NCBI RefSeq assembly: GCF_937926365.1
Contig: NZ_CALAOH010000128.1
Coordinates: forward strand, 1-64,000
Source of the DNA: an uncultured Azohydromonas sp.
Lineage (GTDB): Bacteria; Pseudomonadota; Gammaproteobacteria; Burkholderiales; Burkholderiaceae_C
Reading direction: 5' to 3'
DNA length: 64,000 nucleotides
The notes below the pieces were generated by a model. The model did no database searches. It saw nothing but the letters and a program-made list of their open reading frames with translations, and was not told the origin of the DNA. This document shows, in pieces, positions 53,719-62,026 of this stretch (its first letter is position 1; each line of letters starts with the position of its first letter). Made by a program: the position numbers and the translations under genes.

Positions 53719-54675
53719 ATGACACTGCCCAATTTCATCATCGGCGGTACCGAGAAAGCCGGTACCACCTCGGTATTCACCTATCTGCTCTCGCATCCGG
53801 AGGTTTGCGGCTCCAGGGTCAAGGAAACCGATTTTTTCCGCCACGACGATTGCGCCGACCTTGCGCGCAGCGCCGAGGCTTATGCGGCCCATTTTGCGCA
53901 CTGCAAGGCCGAGGGCGCCCGGGTGGTGATGGAAGCGTCGCCAGGTTATCTGGGTGAATCCAGCGTAGTGGCGCCCCGTATGCGGGCCATGCTGCAAGAA
54001 GTGAAACTGCTGTTCATCCTGCGCCATCCGGTGGACCGCATTTATTCATCCTTCAATTTCCACAAGGCCCGGCTGGAACTGCCGCAGGACTTGAGCTTTG
54101 AGGATTATGTGGAGCGCTGCCTGCAATTCGACCGCGGCGTGCCGGCCGAGTCGCTGGGTATCGGGCGCTGGTTCCTGCAGGTGCTGGACTATGGGCGCTA
54201 CGCGCCACACCTGGAGCCGTTCCTGCAGCGCTTTCCCGCGTCCTGCATCAAGATCATGTTCTACGAGGATTTGCAGCAGGACGAGCGGGCCTTCATGCAG
54301 AAACTCTGCGGCTTCCTGGCCATCGATCCGCATCATTTCGATGCTTATACCTTCCAGGCGGCCAACGTGACCTTTTCCAGCCGACACGCGGGCTTGCATC
54401 GCTGCGCGCTGAAGCTCAACCAGATGATGGAGCCGGTGCTGCGCGCCCGTCCCGGGCTCAAGCGCGTGCTGGTGTCCTTGTACAAGCGCTTCAACCAGGC
54501 ACAGCAGGGCTATGCCGCGATGCCGATCGCCATGCGCCAGAAACTGCAGGCTTACTACGAACCCAGCATCCGGCAACTGGCGGGGTTGGTGGGCGAGGGC
54601 ACCTTGCCGCCCGGCTGGCTGGACGCGGCAGCCGCTTCCGGCGCGGGCTCCCTCAAGATCCAGCCTGCACGCTGA
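53719..54675 (+). CDS. sulfotransferase 5 (Sulfotransfer_1/heparan N-sulfotransferase-like)
   Basis: This 318-residue protein has 'FIIGGTEKAGTTSVFTYLLS' (5'-PSB with the KAGTT form of heparan-type enzymes, residues 5-24), 'KETDFFRHDDC' and 'LLFILRHPVDRIYSSFNFHK' (3'-PB, near 98-117). It is the third sequence type among the five sulfotransferases. An upstream in-frame GTG at 53704 is possible, but the ATG at 53719 fits the family start. G+C drops again compared with the preceding genes. Confidence 0.86.
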   Translation: MTLPNFIIGGTEKAGTTSVFTYLLSHPEVCGSRVKETDFFRHDDCADLARSAEAYAAHFAHCKAEGARVVMEASPGYLGESSVVAPRMRAMLQEVKLLFILRHPVDRIYSSFNFHKARLELPQDLSFEDYVERCLQFDRGVPAESLGIGRWFLQVLDYGRYAPHLEPFLQRFPASCIKIMFYEDLQQDERAFMQKLCGFLAIDPHHFDAYTFQAANVTFSSRHAGLHRCALKLNQMMEPVLRARPGLKRVLVSLYKRFNQAQQGYAAMPIAMRQKLQAYYEPSIRQLAGLVGEGTLPPGWLDAAAASGAGSLKIQPAR

Positions 54676-54706
54676 GCCGGGGCGGTTTCAACGTTTTGAG
54701 GCCGGT

Positions 54707-55165
54707 ATGGAAAAGCTGTATTACCTGTCGCATTACCTGTACCGGAAAAAGGTGCCGGTGCTGCCCAAGGTGGTCGAGTTGATGATCCGCTTCTTTTTCC
54801 ACTCGTCCATTCCCTACCAAGTGCAGATCGGGCCCGGCGTGACCTTCGGGCATCGGCAGGGAATCATGATGGGCAAGCGGGTGAAAATCGGGGCGCGGTG
54901 CAAGATTCGGCACCAGGTCACGATTGCCGGCGGCGCGGGCGGCGGCGCCACGATCGGGGACGACGTGCAGATTGGCGCCGGCGCCAAGATCATCGGCCCG
55001 ATCCGTATCGGCAACCGCGCGCGCATCGGTGCCAATGCGGTTGTGGTGAAGGACGTGCCGGACGACGCCACCGTGGTCGGTATTCCGGCGCGGGTGGTCC
55101 GGATCGCGGGGCGGAAAATCGTGGGCCCGAATCAGGAAATGCCGGTGCCTGAAGAGCTTTTCTGA
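54707..55165 (+). CDS. hexapeptide-repeat (CysE/SerAT-like) acyltransferase
   Basis: This 152-residue left-handed beta-helix protein has hexapeptide repeats from 'VQIGPGVTFGHRQGIMMGKR' to 'VQIGAGAKIIGPIRIGNRAR' and a final 'VVGIPARVVRIAG'. The N-terminal half of serine acetyltransferase is shortened to one helical segment, so it is more likely an O-acetyltransferase for the polysaccharide than a cysteine-pathway enzyme. It is the last gene of the rightward arm. Confidence 0.8.
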   Translation: MEKLYYLSHYLYRKKVPVLPKVVELMIRFFFHSSIPYQVQIGPGVTFGHRQGIMMGKRVKIGARCKIRHQVTIAGGAGGGATIGDDVQIGAGAKIIGPIRIGNRARIGANAVVVKDVPDDATVVGIPARVVRIAGRKIVGPNQEMPVPEELF

Positions 55166-55183
55166 TTCAAATTCTTTTGGGCT

Positions 55184-55202
55184 TGGGCGGTATTCCCGCC
55201 CA
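55184..55202. terminator. hairpin at the end of the rightward EPS arm
   Basis: TGGGCGG (55184-55190) pairs with CCGCCCA (55196-55202) across TATTC. There is no T-run. It sits between convergent genes, in a 158-bp gap that also holds a degenerate REP-like repeat. Confidence 0.35.
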
Positions 55203-55207
55203 CCTCT

Positions 55208-55282
55208 CGATTCGGTCGAAGGGCAGGCGCCCGGTTATCGGCGCAGGGGCTTCGACGAGCCTGGCCCGAACGGGTGTTTATT
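55208..55282. repeat. degenerate REP-like repeat between convergent genes
   Basis: Sequence around 55247-55270 (CTTCGACGAGCCTGGCCCGAA then CGGG) resembles the repeat cores at 2.4 and 7.2 kb in reverse orientation, with TTCGGTCGAAGGGCAGGCG (about 55212) as a partial second arm. Confidence 0.45.
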
Positions 55283-55323
55283 CCAGCGCTAACGAAAAAG
55301 CTGGAATCCCAGCCCTTCCAGGC

Positions 55324-56931
55324 TTATTGCGTTCTCAGGCACACGGCCCGCGTGGCGGGATCGCGGATCCAGCGCAGGGCGTCCGACCAGAACAGGTAGT
55401 CCTCGCGCTGGCCGATCCCGGCCTGGTCCAGCGTGGCCGTATCCGCGAGAGCGCGCTGGTCGCTGCTGAGGATGCGCACCTGGCGCCCTGACTCGGGATG
55501 TTCGAGCAGGGCCTGCCGGCCGGCCTGGTACTCGCTCAGCTCCCAACCCTGCTGCATCAGGTACACCGGCAGCCAGCCCCAGCTCCATTCGTTGTGGCCG
55601 TACTTCGGCACGGGCGACATCAGCACCGTGACGTCGGTCCGGCAGAGGTTCACCACGTCGGAAAGCTCCTTGTAGAAGCGCACGCTGGGTTGAGGGACCT
55701 CGAACTGGCGCAGCTGGTGCAGGAAACCCAGGTACGCGCCGGCCGGCCGGGCGCCGTCATGCGTGCCCACCACCATGGGCTCCAGCGCCCAGGCCGTCAG
55801 CGGGCGCTGCTTCAGGGCCTCCGGTGCGGGCATGCCGACCAGCACCAGGGCGGCGAGCAGGGCGGCGGACAGCATGGCGCCCCGCTGCAGGCGCAAGTGC
55901 GCGAGCCGCTGCGGCGACACGCCCTTGAGCGCGCCGAAATTGCGCGCCACCGCGTGCGCCACCAGCACGGTCAGGCCAAGGAAGAAGGGCAACAGGTACT
56001 TGCCGGAGTAGAGGTTGCCCAGCGGGGCCAGCGTCGGCGCCAGGGCGGCGAGATACAGCAGCCAGGCGCGATTCCACTGGGCTGGCGCCCGGCCGCCGCC
56101 AGACTCCCCGGGACACGAGGCCCACCACAGCAGCGGGAAGATGAGCAGGGCCGGTCCCATCGAGAACAGGACGATCTTCAGGCGATAGTCCAGCGTCACG
56201 CTGAATTCGCCCTCGCCGTAGCGGTGCAGGATCGCCGCCGCGTCGGCGATGAAATGCGGCTGCCAGATCAGGAACAGGGCCGCGGTAGCCAGCCCGCCGG
56301 CGATGAAGGCCAGCAGGCGCTGCATCCGGGCCTGTTCCGCCCACAGCCAGGGCAGCACCAGCACCGCCGGGACCAGCGCCAGGAAGTCGAGCCGGAACAG
56401 GCAGCCGGCGCCCAGCACCATGCCCGCCGGCACCATGCCGCGCACCGGGGCGCCGGGAGCGCAAGCCCGGTGCACCAGCAGCAGCGCGCCGGTGATGAAG
56501 GGCAGCGCCAGCGCGGAGGTGTTGAGGTAGAGCGTGGTGATCCAGAGCTCGGGGAGGCACAGCGTCAGCACCAGCGCCAGGGCACGCGCGTAGGGGACGT
56601 TGCGCAGGATGCGCGCCAGCAGCAGGTACAGCAGGGCCAGCCCGGCGCCGCCGAAGGCCTGCGCCACGTAGCTCTGCGCGAAGGGCCGGTCGAACAGCGG
56701 CTGCAGCGCCGCCGCCAGCTCATAGGACAGCGGCTGCCAGTGGTAGCGGTAGACGCCGGCACGCCCCAGGGCCTCGAACTGGTTCATGCCGAAGAGGACA
56801 GCCAGGCCGTCGCCCTCGAAGCCCTGGCGGTCGCCGACCAGCACGGGTAACAGGACCAGCGCGGCGACGATGAAGGAAGAGATCCACCGGGTGTCGCCGC
56901 GCCACGCCAGGGTGCCGGTGTAAATGCTCAT
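55324..56931 (-). CDS. GT-C-like multispanning membrane protein (putative glycosyltransferase)
   Basis: This 535-residue protein has about 10 membrane helices and a C-terminal soluble domain of about 150 residues. The early acidic loop 'GDRQGFEGDGLAVLFGMNQF' is placed as in GT-C/GT39-like enzymes that use polyprenyl-phosphate sugars, but the diagnostic DxD/ExD motif is not clear. It starts at 56931 (MSIYT). The next gene upstream is a HAD-UbiA fusion that could make a polyprenyl-phosphate pentose, a suitable donor. The glycosyltransferase role is an inference. Confidence 0.55.
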   Translation of the reverse strand: MSIYTGTLAWRGDTRWISSFIVAALVLLPVLVGDRQGFEGDGLAVLFGMNQFEALGRAGVYRYHWQPLSYELAAALQPLFDRPFAQSYVAQAFGGAGLALLYLLLARILRNVPYARALALVLTLCLPELWITTLYLNTSALALPFITGALLLVHRACAPGAPVRGMVPAGMVLGAGCLFRLDFLALVPAVLVLPWLWAEQARMQRLLAFIAGGLATAALFLIWQPHFIADAAAILHRYGEGEFSVTLDYRLKIVLFSMGPALLIFPLLWWASCPGESGGGRAPAQWNRAWLLYLAALAPTLAPLGNLYSGKYLLPFFLGLTVLVAHAVARNFGALKGVSPQRLAHLRLQRGAMLSAALLAALVLVGMPAPEALKQRPLTAWALEPMVVGTHDGARPAGAYLGFLHQLRQFEVPQPSVRFYKELSDVVNLCRTDVTVLMSPVPKYGHNEWSWGWLPVYLMQQGWELSEYQAGRQALLEHPESGRQVRILSSDQRALADTATLDQAGIGQREDYLFWSDALRWIRDPATRAVCLRTQ

Positions 56932-56971
56932 GACGCCACCCTTGCAGCGGATTCGGGAACGCTTCAAACGC

Positions 56972-58435
56972 TCAAGCGGCCAGCCAGATCAGCACCACCG
57001 TCACGAGCACGATCAGCCGGCTGACCCAGTCCCGGGCCGCGAACACCACGGGGTCGTCGTGCAGGTTGCGCCGGTTGGCCTTGAGCCACAGGCGCAGCAG
57101 CCAGAACAGCAGCATCGGCCCCAGGATCCAGAGGTACTCCGGATGCCGGAAGCGCTGCGCCGTCAGCGGGTCGTTGAGGTAGAGCAGCAGCACCACCACG
57201 GCCAACTGGCCGGCGGCGGCGCCGGCGGCGATGACGAAGGTCTGGTCGCCGATCAGGTAGCCCCGCGAGCGCAGCGCGGCCGTGTCGGTGGGCAGCGTCA
57301 TCGCGATCTCCACGTAGCGTTTGGCGAAGGCCAGGCTGAGGAACAGGAAGATCGAGAAGCTGAAGATCCACAGCGACAGCGGCACCCCGAGCGCTGCGGC
57401 GCCGGCCACGATGCGCAGGGTGTAGAGGATGGCCAGCACGCACACGTCCAGCACCGCGCGCCGCTTCAGGCGCATCGAGTAGGACAGGCTCAGCACCATG
57501 TAGACGATCAGGCAGAGGCTGAAGCGCCCGGGCAGCAGCGTCAGCGACAGCAGCAGCGAGCCGCCGAACAGCGCCGCGCTCATGCCCAGCGCCGTGGGGA
57601 TGCCAATCAAGCCGCTGGCGAAGGGCCGATGACGCTTGCGCACGTGGCGCCGGTCGGCTTCCAGGTCCAGCAGGTCGTTGATGACGTAGATGGCCGAGGC
57701 CATCAGCGAGAAGGCCAGCATCGCCAGCGGCACCCGCAGCAGGGCGGCGGTCGGTATCTGCGAGGCCATGGGCAGCATGGGCAGCAGCGGCAGACCGATC
57801 AGCAGGTTCTTGAGCCACTGGTGCAGCCGCAGCCCGTACAGCACGTCCATCAGCCGCGCGCGCGGCGGGCGGATGGCGGTGGTGGCCGGCGCCACCGCGC
57901 GCGCCGAGGATTCGAGCCCTGCCGAGCGCGTGACCAGCAGCGCATGCGCCGTCTCGCGCCAGATGGGCAGGTCCACCCGATGGTCGCCCACGTAGGCGAA
58001 GGCGCCGTCGCCATGCGCCTGGGCGTCGGCCTGGATGGCCGCGAGCTTCCTGGGCCCGTTGAGGTTGCGCTCGCCGTCGGAGGCCAGCACACCGTCGAAG
58101 AGGCCCAGGTGCCGCGCCACCTCGTGCGCGAGCCGGGCATCGGCGGCCGTGGCCAACACCACGCGCCGGCCCTGCGCGCGCGCCTCGCGGACCAGCTCCA
58201 GCACCTCCTTCCGGTAGGGCAGGGTGGTGGCGTCGAACTCCACCCGCTGCGCCACCTCCTGCTTGAAGCGGGCCTTGCCCTGCAGCAGCCACTGCGGCAG
58301 CTGCAGCAGCGCGGCGGGCTGGCCGCGCAGCAGCCGCAGCAGCGACTCGTGCAGCAGGTCCGTGGCGATGAGGGTGCCGTCCAGGTCGACGTACAGCGGC
58401 AGCGGCGGCGCCTCGGCCTGCGGCGCGGCATTCAT
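56972..58435 (-). CDS. HAD phosphatase-UbiA prenyltransferase fusion (DPPR synthase-like)
   Basis: This 487-residue two-part protein has a HAD domain in residues 1-190: 'LYVDLDGTLIATD' (about 14-26), 'VVLATAADARLAHEVARHLG' and 'YVGDHRVDLPIWRETAHALL'. Residues 200-487 form a UbiA domain with about eight helices, the polyprenyl-diphosphate motif 'NDLLDLEADRRHVRKRHRP' and a second Asp-containing loop. The combination matches enzymes that make polyprenyl-phosphoryl phosphoribose and then remove its phosphate, activities split between Rv3806c and Rv3807c in mycobacteria. It may feed a pentofuranose donor into the polysaccharide. Confidence 0.8.
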   Translation of the reverse strand: MNAAPQAEAPPLPLYVDLDGTLIATDLLHESLLRLLRGQPAALLQLPQWLLQGKARFKQEVAQRVEFDATTLPYRKEVLELVREARAQGRRVVLATAADARLAHEVARHLGLFDGVLASDGERNLNGPRKLAAIQADAQAHGDGAFAYVGDHRVDLPIWRETAHALLVTRSAGLESSARAVAPATTAIRPPRARLMDVLYGLRLHQWLKNLLIGLPLLPMLPMASQIPTAALLRVPLAMLAFSLMASAIYVINDLLDLEADRRHVRKRHRPFASGLIGIPTALGMSAALFGGSLLLSLTLLPGRFSLCLIVYMVLSLSYSMRLKRRAVLDVCVLAILYTLRIVAGAAALGVPLSLWIFSFSIFLFLSLAFAKRYVEIAMTLPTDTAALRSRGYLIGDQTFVIAAGAAAGQLAVVVLLLYLNDPLTAQRFRHPEYLWILGPMLLFWLLRLWLKANRRNLHDDPVVFAARDWVSRLIVLVTVVLIWLAA

Positions 58436-58442
58436 GGCGGGC

Positions 58443-59393
58443 TTAATGGCCCACTCCTGCGCCCGTGGCGGGCTGGGCCCGGACGCCCTGAAGATGGCGC
58501 GCGGTGTGGCGCGCGATCAGGGCGTTGTCATGGCGCGGTTGCCAACCCAGCGCCAGCGAGCGCTCGATGTCCAGCACATGCGGCCACGTCAGCATCAGCA
58601 CCTGCTCCCGCGCCAGCAGCCGCCAGCCGCTCAGGGCGGCCAGCCCGCGCAGGGGTGTCAGCGGCAGGTGCACGATCCGCGTCGGAGGCGCCTGCAGTTC
58701 CTGCTCGATCTCGTGCACCCAGTCCACGATGGACAGCGGTCGCGGTGCCGCGGCGTTGTAGAAGCCCAGCGCTCCCTGGCGCAGCACCACTTCCACCAGC
58801 CGCGCCACGTCTTCCACGTGGACCATGGCGGTGGGCTGCGTGCCCGCGCCGGGCACCAGCACCGGCCGGCCCTGGGCGATGGCGCGCACGAAGCCGCGGA
58901 ACAGCCCTTCGCGTCCGGGGCCGCCGATGATGCAGGGGACCACCGTGGCCCAGCGCGCCATGCCCTGCTCCACCAGCGCCTGCGCCTCCAGCTTGGATTC
59001 GCTGTACACGCCCTGGCCCTGCATGCGGCTCTGCGGCCCGTACTGCGGCGAGCCGTCCTGCGCGTACATCATGCTGGTGCCGATGTTGACGAAATGCGCG
59101 CCGCTGCCGCGGTAGCGCTCCACCAGGTGCCGCGTGGCCTCGACGTTGTTGCGCCTGAACCAGGCCCTGCGGCCCAGCAGCGGCAGGCTCGGCGTGACGT
59201 ACTGCACCGCCGCGGCATGCACCACGGCATCGGCCTCCGGCAGCGTCTGCGCGAAGCCCGGGTCCGCCAGGTCGCCACGCAGCGTCACGTCGCCGGCGCG
59301 GTCGGTGGTGCTCACGATATGGCCGGCTTCACGCAGGCGCCGGGTGCATTGGCGGCCAAGGAAACCATTGGCGCCGGTCAGCAGGATATGCAT
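58443..59393 (-). CDS. NAD-dependent epimerase/dehydratase family protein
   Basis: This 316-residue extended SDR has 'ILLTGANGFLGRQCTRRLRE' (GxxGxxG, residues 3-22), 'ADAVVHAAAVQYV' and the active-site pair 'YSESK' with an upstream Ser in 'NIGTSMMYA'. Such enzymes epimerise, reduce or dehydrate nucleotide sugars or, near UbiA fusions, oxidised polyprenyl-phosphate ribose. It starts seven bases after the small transporter stop and ends seven bases before the UbiA fusion, in one leftward operon. Confidence 0.82.
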   Translation of the reverse strand: MHILLTGANGFLGRQCTRRLREAGHIVSTTDRAGDVTLRGDLADPGFAQTLPEADAVVHAAAVQYVTPSLPLLGRRAWFRRNNVEATRHLVERYRGSGAHFVNIGTSMMYAQDGSPQYGPQSRMQGQGVYSESKLEAQALVEQGMARWATVVPCIIGGPGREGLFRGFVRAIAQGRPVLVPGAGTQPTAMVHVEDVARLVEVVLRQGALGFYNAAAPRPLSIVDWVHEIEQELQAPPTRIVHLPLTPLRGLAALSGWRLLAREQVLMLTWPHVLDIERSLALGWQPRHDNALIARHTARHLQGVRAQPATGAGVGH

Positions 59394-59400
59394 GCCGGCC

Positions 59401-59775
59401 TCACCCGCGGGACAGAATGACCACGCCGACCATGATCACGCCTATACCCACCAGGCGTTGCATGGTCAGGGCCTCGCCCATGAATTGCCAGGCAATGAAG
59501 GCGTTGACCACATAACCGATGGACAGCATCGGGTAGGCCACCATCACGTCCACTCGCGACAGCGCTGCAATCCAGAGCGCCACGCTCACCACATAACAGG
59601 CCAGCCCACCGACGATCCAGGGCTGCGTACCTATATTGAAAGCCAATTCGACGGGCCCCTGGTGCCCGTCCAACCCTATAACCCCCAATTGCCTTGTGCC
59701 GGCTTTGAGAGACAGTTGTGCTGCCGCGTTGAGCAACACGCCGCAGAGAATCAATGCAAATGTGCTCAGCTTCAT
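59401..59775 (-). CDS. small EamA/SMR-like transporter (ArnE/F type)
   Basis: This 124-residue, very hydrophobic protein has four membrane helices: 'STFALILCGVLLNAAAQLSL', 'WIVGGLACYVVSVALWIAAL', 'VMVAYPMLSIGYVVNAFIAW' and a C-terminal 'LVGIGVIMVGVVILS'. The size and the 'YPMLSIGYV' motif match half-size EamA proteins such as ArnE/ArnF, which flip undecaprenyl-phosphate amino sugars. A role in flipping the polyprenyl-linked sugar made by the UbiA fusion is inferred. The start at 59775 was chosen over an upstream ATG. Confidence 0.75.
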   Translation of the reverse strand: MKLSTFALILCGVLLNAAAQLSLKAGTRQLGVIGLDGHQGPVELAFNIGTQPWIVGGLACYVVSVALWIAALSRVDVMVAYPMLSIGYVVNAFIAWQFMGEALTMQRLVGIGVIMVGVVILSRG

Positions 59776-59991
59776 GGCGGATCCTGACATCAGACCAGTA
59801 TGGGGGTTTCCCAGCCCCCGCGCAGCTTTGCAAGTGCGATTTTCCCTTGATTGCGGCCCACCCGATGGCGGGTGTAATTTCCTAATTCGGCCAACGGGTC
59901 TTGGTGGTTGGTTAAATTTCGGTCATCACTGTCACCTTATATGGCTTGACAGGGTTTGTTTTTATTGGCGCCGTGCGTCGAAGGTTGACAA

Positions 59992-60026
59992 GAAAAAGGC
60001 CGCTGCAGCCTGGGCTGCAGCGGCCT
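59992..60026 (-). terminator. Rho-independent terminator after cysNC
   Basis: On the minus strand a 14-bp stem (AGGCCGCTGCAGCC and its complement, 59997-60026) is followed by TTTTTCT. It ends the leftward cys transcript 22 bp after the cysNC stop and separates it from the small transporter. Confidence 0.8.
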
Positions 60027-60047
60027 GGAGGCGAAGGCGGGAGGGAA

Positions 60048-61952
60048 TCAGCCGATGAATCCCAGTTCGCGCAGTTTGGCGATCACGACGTCGGCCGCCT
60101 GTTCCGGCGTGGTGTGCACAGTGTTCAGGCGCAGCTCCGGCGCCTCGGGCGGCTCGTAGGGGCTGTCGATGCCGGTGAAATTGCGCAGTTCACCGCGGCG
60201 GGCCTTGCGGTAAAGGCCCTTGACGTCGCGCTCCTCGGCCACCTCCAGCGGCGTGTCCACGTGGATCTCCACGAACTCGCCCTCGGCCAGCAGGCTGCGC
60301 GCGAGCTGGCGCTCGGCGCGGAAGGGCGAGATGAAGGCGGTCATGACGATCAGGCCCGCGTCGGCCATGAGCCGCGCCACCTCGGCCACGCGGCGGATGT
60401 TCTCCACGCGGTCGGCCTCGGTGAAGCCCAGGTCCTTGTTCAGGCCGTGGCGCACGTTGTCGCCGTCGAGCAGGTAGGTGTGGCGCCCCAGCGCGTGGAG
60501 CTTCTTCTCCACCAGGTTGGCGATGGTGGACTTGCCCGCGCCCGACAGGCCCGTGAACCACAGCACCGCCGGCCGCTGGCCCTTGGCCAGCGCGCGTGCC
60601 TGCTTGTCCACGTCCACCGGCTGCAGGTGGATGTTGTGCGCGCGGCGCAGCGCGAAGTGCAGCATGCCCGCACCGACCGTGGAGTTGGTCATGCGGTCGA
60701 TGAGGATGAAGCCGCCCGTGTCGCGGTTGCTGGTGTACGCGTCAAAGGGCAGCGAGCGGTCCAGCGCCAGGTTGCACACGCCGATCTCGTTGAGCTCCAG
60801 CTTCTTGGCCGCCAGGTGCTCCATCGTGTTGACGTTGACCTTGTACTTGGGCTCGGTGATGGTGGCGCTGACGGTGCTGGTGCCGAGCTTGAGCAGGTAC
60901 GGACGGCCCGGCAGCAGCGGCTCCTCGGCCATCCACACGACGGTGCACTCGAACTGGTCGGCCACCTCCGCGGGCGACTCGGCCTTGCAGATGACGTCGC
61001 CGCGCGAGATGTCGATCTCGTCTTCCAGCGTCAGCGTGATCGACTGCCCGGCCACGGCCTCGCTCAGGTCGCCGTCGGCGGTGACGATGCGCGCCACGCG
61101 GCTCTCGCGCCCCGAGGGCAGCACGCGCACGCGCTCGTCCGGGCGGATGGAGCCGCTGGCGATGGTGCCGGTGAAGCCGCGGAAGTCGAGGTTGGGGCGG
61201 TTGACCCACTGCACCGGCAGCCGGAAGGCCGCCTCGTGCTGCGCCGTCTCGTCGATCTCCACCGTCTCCAGGTAGCCCATGAGCGTGGGGCCGCGGTACC
61301 AGGAGGTGTTGTCGCTGGGGTGCAGCATGTTGTCGCCGCGCAGCGCCGACAGCGGGATGGCGGTGATGTCGGTCAGGCCGATCTGGCGCGCGAACTCGCG
61401 GTACTGCTCCTCGATGTCGCGGAAGGTCTGCTCCGAGTAGCCCACCAGGTCCATCTTGTTGATGGCCAGCACCACCTTGCGGATGCCGATGAGGCTCACC
61501 AGGTAGCTGTGGCGCCGCGTCTGCGTGAGCACGCCCTTGCGTGCGTCGATCAGGATCACGGCCACGTCGGCGGTGGAGGCGCCGGTGATCATGTTGCGCG
61601 TGTACTGCTCGTGGCCCGGGGTGTCGGCCACGATGAACTTGCGCCGGTCGGTGCTGAAGAAGCGGTAGGCGACGTCGATGGTGATGCCCTGCTCGCGCTC
61701 GGCAGCCAGGCCGTCCACCAGCAGCGCGAAGTCGATTTCGCCGCCCTGCGTGCCCCACTTGCGCGAGTCGGCTTCGATGGCGGCGAGCTGGTCCTCGAAC
61801 AGCATCTTCGATTCGTACAGCAGCCGCCCGATGACGGTGCTCTTGCCGTCATCGACGCTGCCGCAGGTGATGAAGCGCAGCAGGCTCTTGTGCTCGTGCT
61901 GCTTGAGGTATTTCTCGATGTCGTCGGCGATGAGGTCGGAAACGTGGGCCAT
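60048..61952 (-). CDS. cysNC: bifunctional sulfate adenylyltransferase GTPase subunit/APS kinase
   Basis: This 634-residue protein joins CysN and CysC. The CysN part has the GTPase motifs GSVDDGKST (residues 31-39), 'VADTPGHEQYTRNM' and 'LAINKMDLVGY'. The CysC part begins near residue 455, with P-loop 'FTGLSGAGKSTIANLVE', 'LLDGDNVRHGLNKDLGF' and 'FISPFRAERQLAR'. With CysD it turns sulfate and ATP into APS and then PAPS, the donor for the five sulfotransferases at 47-54 kb. A fused APS kinase in a locus lying beside sulfotransferases points to sulfation rather than only cysteine synthesis. Confidence 0.96.
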   Translation of the reverse strand: MAHVSDLIADDIEKYLKQHEHKSLLRFITCGSVDDGKSTVIGRLLYESKMLFEDQLAAIEADSRKWGTQGGEIDFALLVDGLAAEREQGITIDVAYRFFSTDRRKFIVADTPGHEQYTRNMITGASTADVAVILIDARKGVLTQTRRHSYLVSLIGIRKVVLAINKMDLVGYSEQTFRDIEEQYREFARQIGLTDITAIPLSALRGDNMLHPSDNTSWYRGPTLMGYLETVEIDETAQHEAAFRLPVQWVNRPNLDFRGFTGTIASGSIRPDERVRVLPSGRESRVARIVTADGDLSEAVAGQSITLTLEDEIDISRGDVICKAESPAEVADQFECTVVWMAEEPLLPGRPYLLKLGTSTVSATITEPKYKVNVNTMEHLAAKKLELNEIGVCNLALDRSLPFDAYTSNRDTGGFILIDRMTNSTVGAGMLHFALRRAHNIHLQPVDVDKQARALAKGQRPAVLWFTGLSGAGKSTIANLVEKKLHALGRHTYLLDGDNVRHGLNKDLGFTEADRVENIRRVAEVARLMADAGLIVMTAFISPFRAERQLARSLLAEGEFVEIHVDTPLEVAEERDVKGLYRKARRGELRNFTGIDSPYEPPEAPELRLNTVHTTPEQAADVVIAKLRELGFIG

Positions 61953-62026
61953 GGATGTGTCCTTGTCAGAGTGAAGGGGGCTTCAGGCAGCGGGTGCGCG
62001 CGCAACGGGCGCGGTGGCACGCTCGC

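Noticed and set aside
54707..55165. Serine acetyltransferase (CysE) linked to the cys genes
   Set aside because: It lacks most of the N-terminal helical domain and sits in the EPS operon, so an O-acyltransferase of the polysaccharide is more likely.
59946..59975. TTGACA box as a rightward promoter
   Set aside because: No matching -10 at 16-18 bp, and no rightward gene follows.
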